This document shows positions 9,007 through 15,913 of a DNA stretch of 39,268 bases, piece after piece. Made by a program: the position numbers and the translations under genes. Each line of letters starts with the position of its first letter. Within the stretch, counting starts at the first letter, position 1. Origin of the DNA: Butyrivibrio sp. (GTDB lineage: Bacteria > Bacillota > Clostridia > Lachnospirales > Lachnospiraceae); contig JAKVKH010000036.1 of NCBI GenBank assembly GCA_022486625.1, positions 1 through 39,268 of the forward strand, in the 5' to 3' direction. A model generated the notes under the pieces. The model saw only the letters and a program-made list of their open reading frames with translations, ran no database searches and was not told where the DNA came from.

Positions 9007-9153
9007 TCAGCCGATGCCAACACATTCCATACAGATTCTGACTGCCTTGGCAAAAATGACAGACGGCTCCCCGATGATAATTCCGGTGAATATCAGTGCA
9101 GCGGCCATCATAAGTGCGCTGATGCACAGCAGATTTCTCTTATGTTCACTCAT
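9007..9153 (-). CDS. CD1871A-family CXXC micro-protein (48 residues)
   Basis: A 48-codon gene between copA and the polyferredoxin gene. It starts MSEHKRNLLC, has one hydrophobic helix (about residues 9-28) followed by GEPSVIFAKAVRI, and ends in CMECVGIG at the C terminus. The helix plus terminal CxxCxGIG is the hallmark of the CD1871A family CXXC-motif proteins of Clostridia, which I recall sit beside 4Fe-4S membrane proteins, as here. GGGAGGT (9163-9169) lies nine nucleotides before the ATG. Spacing is 26 nt after copA and 35 nt before the polyferredoxin gene. The function is unknown; a redox or metal-binding membrane peptide is a reasonable inference. Confidence 0.8.
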   Translation of the reverse strand: MSEHKRNLLCISALMMAAALIFTGIIIGEPSVIFAKAVRICMECVGIG

Positions 9154-9179
9154 GGACAAAGCACCTCCCATTCCGGACG

Positions 9180-9392
9180 TCACTGCACGGAGATGACTTT
9201 ATAGTCCTTTGCCGTCACCGCGTCTGTCAGCGCCTGGTTGCTTACTTCTGCGGAAAGCGTTACTATTGCCGTTCCTTTTTCATGGCTTACTTCTGCCTGT
9301 TCAACACCGGAAACTGCCTCCAGTGCTCCTTTTACGGTCATTTCACAGTGTCCGCACATCATACCTTCGATTTTCATTGTTTTCTGATTCAT
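9180..9392 (-). CDS. Possible internally initiated CopZ-like copper chaperone
   Basis: Inside copA an in-frame ATG (9390-9392, residue 803) is preceded by AAAAGGAG (9402-9409) with a nine-nucleotide gap. Initiation there would give a free 70-residue protein starting MNQKTMKIEGMMCGHC. It has the size, start and GMxCxxC site of stand-alone CopZ chaperones and runs to the copA stop. The site and frame are seen directly; that it is used in vivo is inference. It may mark a recent copA-copZ gene fusion in which the old start site survived. Confidence 0.5.
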   Translation of the reverse strand: MNQKTMKIEGMMCGHCEMTVKGALEAVSGVEQAEVSHEKGTAIVTLSAEVSNQALTDAVTAKDYKVISVQ

Positions 9393-11798
9393 TGTTTCAT
9401 TCTCCTTTTTGTTTTTGGCTGTATGCGTTTCTTTCTGGAATCCGGAAAGCATACGGTTTACGGTTTGAATATCTGCAGCATTTCTGCTGCCGGCGTCCTT
9501 TTCAGCTGTATGAAGACGCAGCAGATTCAGCCGGAGCGCGTTGCTGACAACGCAGAAGCTGGAAAGACTCATTGCCGCTGCGCCGAACATTGGGTTCATC
9601 GTCCAGCCGGTCAGATGGATCCAGGCTCCTGCGGCAAGCGGGATACCGATAATATTGTAGATAAATGCCCAGAACAGATTTTCATGGATATTGGCCAGTG
9701 TTCTGCGGCTTAAACAAATGGCCGCGGGCACATCGGTAAGGCTGCTCTTCATAAGTACAACATCCGCAGCATCAATTGCCACATCCGTTCCTGCGCCGAT
9801 GGCGATGCCGATATTTGCAGCGGTCAGCGCCGGTGCATCGTTAATGCCATCGCCTACCATGGTCACATGGAACTGTTCTCTGAGTTTTCGGATGACTTCT
9901 TCCTTTTCTCCTGGAAGAACACCGGCAACTACATTGTCTACGCCGGCTTCGGCAGCAATTGCCTTTGCCGTCCGGGCATTATCTCCTGTCAGCATGATGG
10001 TTCTGATTCCCTGTCGTTTCAATTCTGAAACTGCGCGGATACTTTCCGGACGGATGACATCCGCGACCGCGATGATGCCCATCAGTTTATCATCTCTGGC
10101 AAAAAAGAGCGGTGTTCTGCCCGAAGCTGCCAGTTCATCAGCCTTTTGCAGCAGTGCATGTGCAGTATCAGATCCGGATTCCGACAACACGGATAAAATA
10201 TATTCCCGTTTTCCGCCGGTAATCCTGTGTCCGTGGATCGTCGCCTCAAGTCCGTTTCCCGGTAAAATCCGAAACGCTTCTGATGGCTCCGCCTGCAGCT
10301 TTCTGGCTGCAGCATATTTTACAATGGCACCCGCAAGCGGATGCTCACTTTTGACTTCCAGCGAAAAAGCGCTCTGCAGCAGTTCTGACATATCTGTTTC
10401 CGCTGCCGGAATAACATCCGTTACTTCCGGGGTTCCGCTTGTAATGGTTCCTGTCTTATCCAGTACCACAATCTGTGTTTTGCCTGTTTCTTCAAGAGAA
10501 GCTGAGGTTTTGAACATAATACCGTTTCTGGCACCAATACCGTTTCCGACCATGATGGCAACCGGAGTTGCAAGACCAAGCGCGCATGGGCAGCTGATGA
10601 CCAGCACGGAAATTCCGCGCGCCAGTGCATACCCGAAATCTGCTCCCGTAAGAAGCCAGACCAGAATCGTAACCAGGCTCACGCCGATTACCGCAGGTAC
10701 AAATACAGCAGATACCCGGTCTGCGATCCGGGCAATCGGTGCTTTGGTCGCTGCTGCGTCACTGACCATCTGTATGATCTGTGAAAGCGTGGTATCTTCA
10801 CCGACTCTTGTCGCCTGACATTTCAGAAAGCCTGACTGATTGATAACTCCTGCAGATACCGTATCTCCCGCCTTTTTATCTGTCGGAATACTTTCTCCCG
10901 TCAGTGCAGCTTCATTGACTGCTCCTTCTCCCTCGATCACAATGGCATCTGCCGGGATACTTTCTCCCGGACGTACAATGAAGATGTCACCGGTCCGTAT
11001 CTCTGATGCCGGAACGGTCTGCTCTGTTCCATTTTTCACCAGCACTGCGGTTTTGGGTGCCAGAGCCATCAGCCCTTTCAGTGCACTGGTTGTTCTGCCC
11101 TTGGAAACTGCTTCCAGCAGTTTACCGACGGTAATCAGTGTTACAATCATCGCTGCTGACTCAAAATAGAATTCATGCATATCATGCATGACACCGTCCA
11201 TGTCTCCCTTTACCTGTGCATCCGTCATCATCAGAAGTGCAAAAAAGCTGTAGGCAAAAGAGGCACCTGAGCCAAGTGCAACCAGCGTATCCATATTCGG
11301 AGCCCCGTGCAGAAGACTTTTGAATCCGCTGATAAAAAATTTCTGATTGATTACCATGATAAGCATGGAAAGGAGCATCTGTACCAGTCCCATGGCAACA
11401 TGATTACCGTCAAAAAAGGAAGGAAGCGGCCAGTCCCACATGACATGTCCCATGGAAAAGTACAGCAGTATGACGAGGAAGATGACTGACCAGATCAGTC
11501 GTTTTTTAAGTACCGGCGACTGCCGGTCTGTCAGTGCATCCTCTTCTGCTGCAATTTTCGAACTGAGACTGCCGTTTCTGTTCCCGGCGGCATCCTGGCC
11601 GTTCATTTCCCGCGCGCCATAGCCGGCGTCTGTGACTGCTTTTATTATTTCAGAAGCTGATGCATCCCCTTCTATGCCCATGGAATTGGTCAGAAGACTT
11701 ACCGAGCATGAAGTTACGCCCGGAACCTTTAAAACGGCCTTTTCCACTCTCGACTGGCAGGCTGCACAGCTCATTCCTGTTACTGCATATTGTTCCAT
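9180..11798 (-). CDS. copA: Copper-exporting P1B-type ATPase with C-terminal CopZ-like domain
   Basis: An 872-residue Cu(I) efflux ATPase. The N-terminal heavy-metal domain has GMSCAAC (Cys11, Cys14). The transport site is CPC (403-405), the actuator loop LTGES is near 300, the phosphorylated Asp447 lies in DKTGT, and SEHPLAG and GDGINDAP complete the ATP-binding domain. A loop near residues 198-211 is rich in Met, His and Asp, as in exporters that receive or release Cu/Ag outside. Unusually, a second metal-binding domain (CxxC 815-818) follows the last helices through a polar linker of about 40 residues. It lies 31 nt downstream of csoR. The product pumps Cu(I) out of the cytoplasm, and expression is probably relieved from CsoR by copper. 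Confidence 0.95.
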   Translation of the reverse strand: MEQYAVTGMSCAACQSRVEKAVLKVPGVTSCSVSLLTNSMGIEGDASASEIIKAVTDAGYGAREMNGQDAAGNRNGSLSSKIAAEEDALTDRQSPVLKKRLIWSVIFLVILLYFSMGHVMWDWPLPSFFDGNHVAMGLVQMLLSMLIMVINQKFFISGFKSLLHGAPNMDTLVALGSGASFAYSFFALLMMTDAQVKGDMDGVMHDMHEFYFESAAMIVTLITVGKLLEAVSKGRTTSALKGLMALAPKTAVLVKNGTEQTVPASEIRTGDIFIVRPGESIPADAIVIEGEGAVNEAALTGESIPTDKKAGDTVSAGVINQSGFLKCQATRVGEDTTLSQIIQMVSDAAATKAPIARIADRVSAVFVPAVIGVSLVTILVWLLTGADFGYALARGISVLVISCPCALGLATPVAIMVGNGIGARNGIMFKTSASLEETGKTQIVVLDKTGTITSGTPEVTDVIPAAETDMSELLQSAFSLEVKSEHPLAGAIVKYAAARKLQAEPSEAFRILPGNGLEATIHGHRITGGKREYILSVLSESGSDTAHALLQKADELAASGRTPLFFARDDKLMGIIAVADVIRPESIRAVSELKRQGIRTIMLTGDNARTAKAIAAEAGVDNVVAGVLPGEKEEVIRKLREQFHVTMVGDGINDAPALTAANIGIAIGAGTDVAIDAADVVLMKSSLTDVPAAICLSRRTLANIHENLFWAFIYNIIGIPLAAGAWIHLTGWTMNPMFGAAAMSLSSFCVVSNALRLNLLRLHTAEKDAGSRNAADIQTVNRMLSGFQKETHTAKNKKENETMNQKTMKIEGMMCGHCEMTVKGALEAVSGVEQAEVSHEKGTAIVTLSAEVSNQALTDAVTAKDYKVISVQ
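9402..9409 (-). promoter_or_regulatory. Internal ribosome binding site in copA
   Basis: AAAAGGAG on the minus strand, nine nucleotides upstream of the in-frame ATG at 9392. It falls in the linker between the pump and the C-terminal metal-binding domain. Confidence 0.5.
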
Positions 11799-11829
11799 TA
11801 TTGTTTATCCTTTCCTGCTGCAACTGCTT

Positions 11830-12246
11830 TTATTTTAAAAGCTTTTGCAGCGCATCGACAAGTTCATCCACGGACTCATCACGTCCCTGCCGGATATCAT
11901 CTGTCACGCAGGTTCTGATATGATTTGCCAGCAGAACCTTGGTAAAACTGTTCAGCGCACATCTGGTGGCTGCTACCTGCGTCAGGATATCGATACAGTA
12001 GGCATCCTTGTCAACCATGCCGCGGATTCCGCGGATCTGGCCTTCAATCCGGTTCAGTCTGTGTACAAGATCCTTATATTCATCATCCTCACGGATCTTC
12101 GTCTTGTCTGACATTGCATATTCCTGCGTCAGCATTGCCTCATGACTGATTTCCGATTCTCCTTCAGCCTTACAGTGACACTTCCTTACGGATGATGTCG
12201 TCTTTGCTGTTTTTTTATCTTCGTTACCTGCCTTATTTTCTTCCAT
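11830..12246 (-). CDS. csoR: CsoR-family copper-sensing repressor
   Basis: A 138-residue protein whose residues about 55-138 are the all-helical CsoR/RcnR fold (HRLNRIEGQIRGIRGMV). The Cu(I) ligands are Cys84, His109 and Cys113, with the same 25- and 29-residue spacing as the reference C-H-C triad. The family represses copper efflux genes and lets go when Cu(I) binds. A 50-residue N-terminal extension is Lys/Glu-rich and carries CHC (23-25) and a nearby His, so it may bind metal as well. I chose the ATG at 12246 because AAGGAAG lies just upstream; GTG or ATG at 12267/12264 would add seven or six residues without a clear site. A CsoR-type palindrome lies about 165 nt upstream. Confidence 0.93.
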   Translation of the reverse strand: MEENKAGNEDKKTAKTTSSVRKCHCKAEGESEISHEAMLTQEYAMSDKTKIREDDEYKDLVHRLNRIEGQIRGIRGMVDKDAYCIDILTQVAATRCALNSFTKVLLANHIRTCVTDDIRQGRDESVDELVDALQKLLK

Positions 12247-12305
12247 ATTATCTTCCTTTACCATCACCGGTTTTTATCTGTACAGCGGCCATGAAACCCA
12301 CATAC

Positions 12306-12377
12306 ACAGAGGTTGCAAAGTTCGTTCGCACAGAGGTTACGAAGCTTGTTCGTACAGAGGTTGCGAAGCAACCTCTT
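12306..12377. repeat. Three tandem 24-bp units of a palindromic repeat family
   Basis: ACAGAGGTT recurs at 12306, 12330 and 12354, an exact 24-nt period. The third unit is a hairpin, AGAGGTTGC-GAA-GCAACCTCT, while the first two have decayed right arms. The third unit matches 37061-37084 at 23 of 24 positions. The array lies between the CsoR-type operator and csoR, so it should be in the csoR leader RNA. Confidence 0.85.
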
Positions 12378-12409
12378 ATTTAACACAGATGCTTGCATCT
12401 GTGTTAAAT
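12378..12409. repeat. Perfect 15-bp inverted repeat next to the 24-bp array
   Basis: Positions 12378-12392 and 12395-12409 are perfect reverse complements (ATTTAACACAGATGC and its complement) around a two-base centre TT. It can form a strong hairpin in RNA of either strand. It directly joins the 24-bp array on one side and the CsoR-type box on the other. No long T-tract follows on either strand, so an ordinary terminator is unlikely. Confidence 0.85.
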
Positions 12410-12435
12410 TTATACCCTATGGGGGTATATTACAA
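12409..12435 (-). promoter_or_regulatory. Candidate csoR-copA promoter
   Basis: On the minus strand TTGTAA (12430-12435) and TATAAA (12409-12414) are 15 nt apart, or 16 nt if CTTGTA is taken as the -35. The spacer is filled by the CsoR-type palindrome, as expected for a promoter blocked by the repressor. The short spacer makes this tentative. Confidence 0.45.
12411..12429. promoter_or_regulatory. CsoR-type operator
   Basis: TATACCC-TATGG-GGGTATA is a perfect 7-bp inverted repeat around a 5-bp centre. It fits the G/C-tract palindromes (TACCC...GGGTA) bound by CsoR proteins at copper efflux promoters. It is upstream of csoR and copA and is the only such site I noticed in the window. Confidence 0.8.
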
Positions 12436-12529
12436 GTAGTCTGTCTCACATTTCATTTTTCTTTTATAAAGGACCATTTCTAAAAAAACTCTAAACTGCA
12501 GGGATATGTTCAAATGCGACTGCATCTGA

Positions 12530-12535
12530 TAGAAT
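12530..12535 (+). promoter_or_regulatory. Candidate extended -10 for the metallophosphoesterase gene
   Basis: TGATAGAAT (TAGAAT at 12530-12535 with a TGn extension) lies nine nucleotides before the ATG. The -35 region is poor. If used, the leader would be only a few nucleotides, in line with the lack of a visible ribosome binding site. Confidence 0.35.
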
Positions 12536-12544
12536 GAGATTATT

Positions 12545-13189
12545 ATGAGATACTATATTGCAGATTGTCACTTTTATCATGCACAGCTTAATGATCATAT
12601 GGATCACAGAGGCTTTGCAGATGTAACACAAATGAATGAATACATGATCCGGAAATGGAACGAGAAGGTCAGGAAAAACGACTCTGTCGTGATCCTGGGC
12701 GATATTTCCTATGGAACTCCGGAGGAAAACGAAGCCCTGTTCGCAAGGCTTCAGGGGAAACTGTATCTGATTGAAGGAAATCATGACCGTTTTCTCAGGG
12801 ATAAAAAATATGAGACGAACCGTTTTGAATGGATCAGGCCCTATGAAGAACTGCACGATAATCAGCGCAAAGTTGTCCTCTCCCATTACCCCATTATGTG
12901 CTACAACGGACAGTATCGGCTGAAGCATAACGGGGAACCCAAAACCTACATGCTCTACGGTCACGTACATGACACAACCGATCAGCGTCTGATTGAGCAG
13001 TTTCAGAACATTACCAGAAGTACCATGAAAAAAGGCATGGACGGAGAAATGCACCCCGTACCATGCCATATGATCAACTGTTTCTGTATGTACAGCGATT
13101 ACACGCCGCTTTCTCTTGATGAATGGATCCGTAATGATGCGGACCGCATGCAGAAAAAAGCTGCAGAAGCGCCAGACCTCAGCCTTTAA
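12545..13189 (+). CDS. Metallophosphoesterase
   Basis: A 214-residue calcineurin-like phosphoesterase. The metal and catalytic motifs are complete and in order: DCHFYH at 7-12, LGDIS near 51, GNHD near 79, SHYP near 115 and GHVH near 140. The start is fixed by the first motif, which begins seven residues after the Met. No Shine-Dalgarno sequence is visible, which is unusual in this window. It resembles small bacterial proteins annotated only as metallophosphatase or phosphohydrolase; the substrate is unknown. It is divergent from the copper operon and convergent with the ftsH transcript, overlapping the small YloV-like gene by 11 nt. Confidence 0.88.
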   Translation: MRYYIADCHFYHAQLNDHMDHRGFADVTQMNEYMIRKWNEKVRKNDSVVILGDISYGTPEENEALFARLQGKLYLIEGNHDRFLRDKKYETNRFEWIRPYEELHDNQRKVVLSHYPIMCYNGQYRLKHNGEPKTYMLYGHVHDTTDQRLIEQFQNITRSTMKKGMDGEMHPVPCHMINCFCMYSDYTPLSLDEWIRNDADRMQKKAAEAPDLSL

Positions 13190-13430
13190 GGCCTCTGGTC
13201 TGACGATCCATATCTTCTACTACGATATCGTAGATTTCACCCAGTGTAGAACAGTATTCCAGCACCTTCCATGGTTCATTGGTATGATAATGAATCTTGA
13301 TGAGGTCTTCATCTCCGACTGCAAGAAGACAGTCTCCCTTGAAATTTTCTGTAAAATAATCGTTGATGACATCCTCGTCAAGATCGTGACCATCAATCAG
13401 AAGCTGTGTGTCATATCTGTATTCCAGCAT
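13179..13430 (-). CDS. Small protein resembling the C-terminal domain of YloV/DAK-family proteins
   Basis: An 83-residue protein. The core reads DEDVINDYFTENFKGDCLLAVGDEDLIKIHYHTNEPWKV and is close to the end of YloV-type (DAK2-fused) proteins, where a DLIKxHxHTxxP pattern is typical. In those proteins the domain follows a kinase domain of several hundred residues; here it stands alone. GGAGG with six nucleotides of spacing supports the ATG at 13430, inside the end of ftsH with a 20-nt overlap. An ATG at 13454 lacks such a site. In YloV/FakA the C-terminal part contacts the acyl-binding partner, so a binding rather than enzymatic role is an inference. Co-transcription and translational coupling with ftsH are likely. 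Confidence 0.7.
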   Translation of the reverse strand: MLEYRYDTQLLIDGHDLDEDVINDYFTENFKGDCLLAVGDEDLIKIHYHTNEPWKVLEYCSTLGEIYDIVVEDMDRQTRGLKG

Positions 13431-15264
13431 TTTCTTCCTCCGTTTTACTGCCATTCAGGATCTTCATGAATTCGTCTCCTGTAATGGTCTCTTTGTCATA
13501 AAGATATGCAGCAAGTTCATCGAGCTTATCTTTATTCTCACTCAGTATACGCTTTGCTTTTTCATGCTGCAACCGTACCAGCTCCACAACTTTTTTATCA
13601 ATCTGCGCCTGTGTCTCTGCGGAGCAGGCAAGGGAGGCATCCCCGCCCAGATACTGATTGGTCACGGTTTCCAGTGCCACCATATCAAAGTCATCACTCA
13701 TGCCGTATCTTGTAATCATTGCTCTCGCAAGCTTGGTCGCCTGTTCAATATCATTGGAAGCACCTGTTGTGACGGATCCGAATTCCACTTCTTCTGCTGC
13801 ACGGCCACCGGTCAGTGTGGCAATCTTGTTCTCAATTTCTTCACGGCTCATCAGATAATGATTGCCCTCTTCCTCGACCTGCATGGTGTATCCAAGTGCG
13901 CCGGAAGTTCTCGGAATAATGGTAATCTTCTGTACCGGCGCGGAATCGGTCTGTCTGGCCGCTACAAGGGCATGTCCGATTTCATGATAGGATACGATCC
14001 GCTTCTCCTTATCGGTCAGGATGGCGTTCTTTTTCTGATATCCGGCGATGACCACTTCAATACTTTCTTCCAGATCAGCCTGTGTGGCAAATGCTCTCTT
14101 GTCACGTACCGCACGAAGCGCCGCTTCATTTACAATGTTGGCAAGCTCTGCGCCGGACGCACCGGACGCCATACGTGCTACCTTGTTAAAGTCGACATCA
14201 TCTGCCAGCTTAATCTTACGCGCATGAACCTTCAGAATATCTTCACGCCCCTTGAGATCCGGAAGTTCTACAGGAACCCTTCTGTCGAAACGGCCCGGTC
14301 TTGTCAGTGCCGGATCAAGGGATTCCGGCCTGTTCGTTGCTGCCAGAATAATGACACCGTTATTGGCTTCAAAGCCGTCCATCTCCGTCAGCAGCTGATT
14401 CAGTGTCTGTTCCCGTTCATCATTACCGCCGAGCTGCCCGTCACGTTTTTTGCCGATGGCATCAATTTCATCGATAAAAACAATACACGGTGCCTTTTCC
14501 TTAGCCTGTTTGAACAGATCACGTACCTTGGATGCACCCATGCCGACGAACATTTCCACGAATTCAGAACCTGACATGGAAAAGAACGGAACATTGGATT
14601 CTCCTGCAACGGCTTTTGCCAGCATGGTTTTACCGGTTCCGGGCGGGCCGACGAGCAGAATTCCTCTTGGCATTGAAGCTCCGATCTGTCTGTATTTTCC
14701 GGGGTCATGCAGATAATCTACAATCTCCTTCAGATTTTCCTTTGCTTCCTCTTCTCCTGCCACATCACCAAAACGGATGCCTTCCGTAGACTGCACATAA
14801 ACGCGGGCATTGCTCTTACCCATGCCGAACATCATGGAGTTCGGTCCTCCGCCTACCTTATCCATCATTTTACCGGACAGGAAGTGCCCGATCAGGATAA
14901 AGATGACAATCGGCAGTACCCAGCTGAGCAGAAAGCTCATAACCGGAGACATCTGCTGTACAATTTCACTGGAAAATTCCGCACCGGATGCGTACAGCCT
15001 GTCGACCAGCTCCGGGTCAGTCATCACACCGGTTTTATAAATCTGTTTTTCTTCCTTATCGGTAAAAATAATTTCATCTGACTGAATCTGTACTTTACCG
15101 ATTTCCTTCTTTTCCGTCATCGACATGAAGGTTCCATAATCAACTTCCTTGACGGAATGTTCAACAATCTGCGGCATTGCCAGCAGATTGAACAGAAGAA
15201 TGACAACCAGTACGATCATGTAGTAAAACGCCAGTGGTTTCTTGGGTGTTTTTACTTCATTCAT
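13411..15264 (-). CDS. ftsH: ATP-dependent zinc metalloprotease FtsH
   Basis: A 617-residue membrane AAA+ protease that unfolds and degrades membrane and regulatory proteins as a hexamer. Helices lie at about 12-30 and 108-128 with an extracytoplasmic domain between them. Walker A GPPGTGKT is at 206-213, Walker B FIDEID near 264, and an arginine-finger region [19 protein letters not shown] follows. The zinc site is HEIGH at 427-431. The length is normal. A promoter candidate with a 17-nt spacer lies at 15325-15353, giving a leader of about 55 nt. The 3' end overlaps the small YloV-like gene. Confidence 0.98.
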   Translation of the reverse strand: MNEVKTPKKPLAFYYMIVLVVILLFNLLAMPQIVEHSVKEVDYGTFMSMTEKKEIGKVQIQSDEIIFTDKEEKQIYKTGVMTDPELVDRLYASGAEFSSEIVQQMSPVMSFLLSWVLPIVIFILIGHFLSGKMMDKVGGGPNSMMFGMGKSNARVYVQSTEGIRFGDVAGEEEAKENLKEIVDYLHDPGKYRQIGASMPRGILLVGPPGTGKTMLAKAVAGESNVPFFSMSGSEFVEMFVGMGASKVRDLFKQAKEKAPCIVFIDEIDAIGKKRDGQLGGNDEREQTLNQLLTEMDGFEANNGVIILAATNRPESLDPALTRPGRFDRRVPVELPDLKGREDILKVHARKIKLADDVDFNKVARMASGASGAELANIVNEAALRAVRDKRAFATQADLEESIEVVIAGYQKKNAILTDKEKRIVSYHEIGHALVAARQTDSAPVQKITIIPRTSGALGYTMQVEEEGNHYLMSREEIENKIATLTGGRAAEEVEFGSVTTGASNDIEQATKLARAMITRYGMSDDFDMVALETVTNQYLGGDASLACSAETQAQIDKKVVELVRLQHEKAKRILSENKDKLDELAAYLYDKETITGDEFMKILNGSKTEEENAGIQI

Positions 15265-15324
15265 CAGTTTTCCTCACATTCTGTATTTTATTTAAACACA
15301 TGTATAACGATGTTCTGTAGTTCT

Positions 15325-15353
15325 ATTATATCTTTTTTTGCTGCAGATGCGAA
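15325..15353 (-). promoter_or_regulatory. Promoter candidate for ftsH
   Basis: On the minus strand TTCGCA (15348-15353), a 17-nt spacer and a perfect TATAAT (15325-15330). Confidence 0.65.
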
Positions 15354-15378
15354 TTAAGTTACTATAAAATATATAAAA

Positions 15379-15401
15379 AAAACAGGACATTGTCCTGTTT
15401 T
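15379..15401. terminator. Terminator after rnhA
   Basis: AAAACAGGAC-ATT-GTCCTGTTTT forms a perfect 10-bp stem with a 3-nt loop. A-rich sequence on the left gives a T-tract on the minus strand, ending the long minus-strand run that finishes with rnhA. The right side is also T-rich. Confidence 0.85.
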
Positions 15402-15402
15402 T

Positions 15403-15912
15403 TCAAAAATCCTTTTTTAGAATCTTTTTCAGATCGGTTCCGTCATCATGATAAAGTTCCGTAGCCGGTGCATCAGCAGCCGTTGTGGCCAGCTCATCAC
15501 AGCGTTCATTTTCCGTATGTCCGTTGTGGCCCTTTACCCAGTGCCAGATAATGTGATGAGGTCCTGCTGCAAGGAGCAGACGCTCCCACAGTTCACGGTT
15601 CTTGACCGGGGATTTTGAACTGGTCTTCCAGCCGTTACGAACCCAGCCGTCCAGCCAGTGTTCATTAAATGCGCTGATCACATATTTGGAATCAGAATAC
15701 AGATCTACATCACAGGGTTTCCTGAGCTGTTCCAGTGCGATAATGACACCCAGAAGCTCCATCCGGTTATTGGTTGTTTTGTCAAAGCCTGCACTGAGCT
15801 CCTTTTTATGAACCTCTCCTTTGGGATCAATATAACGTAATATGGCGCCGAAGCCTCCGGGGCCGTCCGGATTGCCTCTTGCTGCGCCGTCTGTATAGAT
15901 TTCGATTTTCAT
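15403..15912 (-). CDS. rnhA: Ribonuclease HI
   Basis: A 169-residue RNase HI that cuts the RNA strand of RNA-DNA hybrids. The catalytic carboxylates are all visible: Asp8 in [10 protein letters not shown], Glu52 in NRMELLG, Asp74 in YSDSKYV and Asp139 in NERCDELA. The basic-protrusion region [16 protein letters not shown] is present, as in Escherichia coli RNase HI. The ATG at 15912 is chosen because the catalytic fold begins there and TGGAGT lies just upstream within the end of the MutS-like gene. The stop of that gene is one base away, so translation is coupled. A terminator follows the stop. Confidence 0.95.
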   Translation of the reverse strand: MKIEIYTDGAARGNPDGPGGFGAILRYIDPKGEVHKKELSAGFDKTTNNRMELLGVIIALEQLRKPCDVDLYSDSKYVISAFNEHWLDGWVRNGWKTSSKSPVKNRELWERLLLAAGPHHIIWHWVKGHNGHTENERCDELATTAADAPATELYHDDGTDLKKILKKDF

Positions 15913-15913
15913 T

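Noticed and set aside
9691..10818. Open frame of about 375 codons opposite copA
   Set aside because: Ser/Ala-rich nonsense composition; copA motifs on the other strand are complete.
12306..12377. CRISPR-like appearance of the 24-bp units
   Set aside because: Units are directly joined with no spacers, and there are no cas genes.
12378..12409. Rho-independent terminator
   Set aside because: The stem is strong but neither side has the required T-tract.
13408..14574. Open frame of about 388 codons opposite ftsH
   Set aside because: It shadows a conserved ftsH region and has no start signal or family motif.
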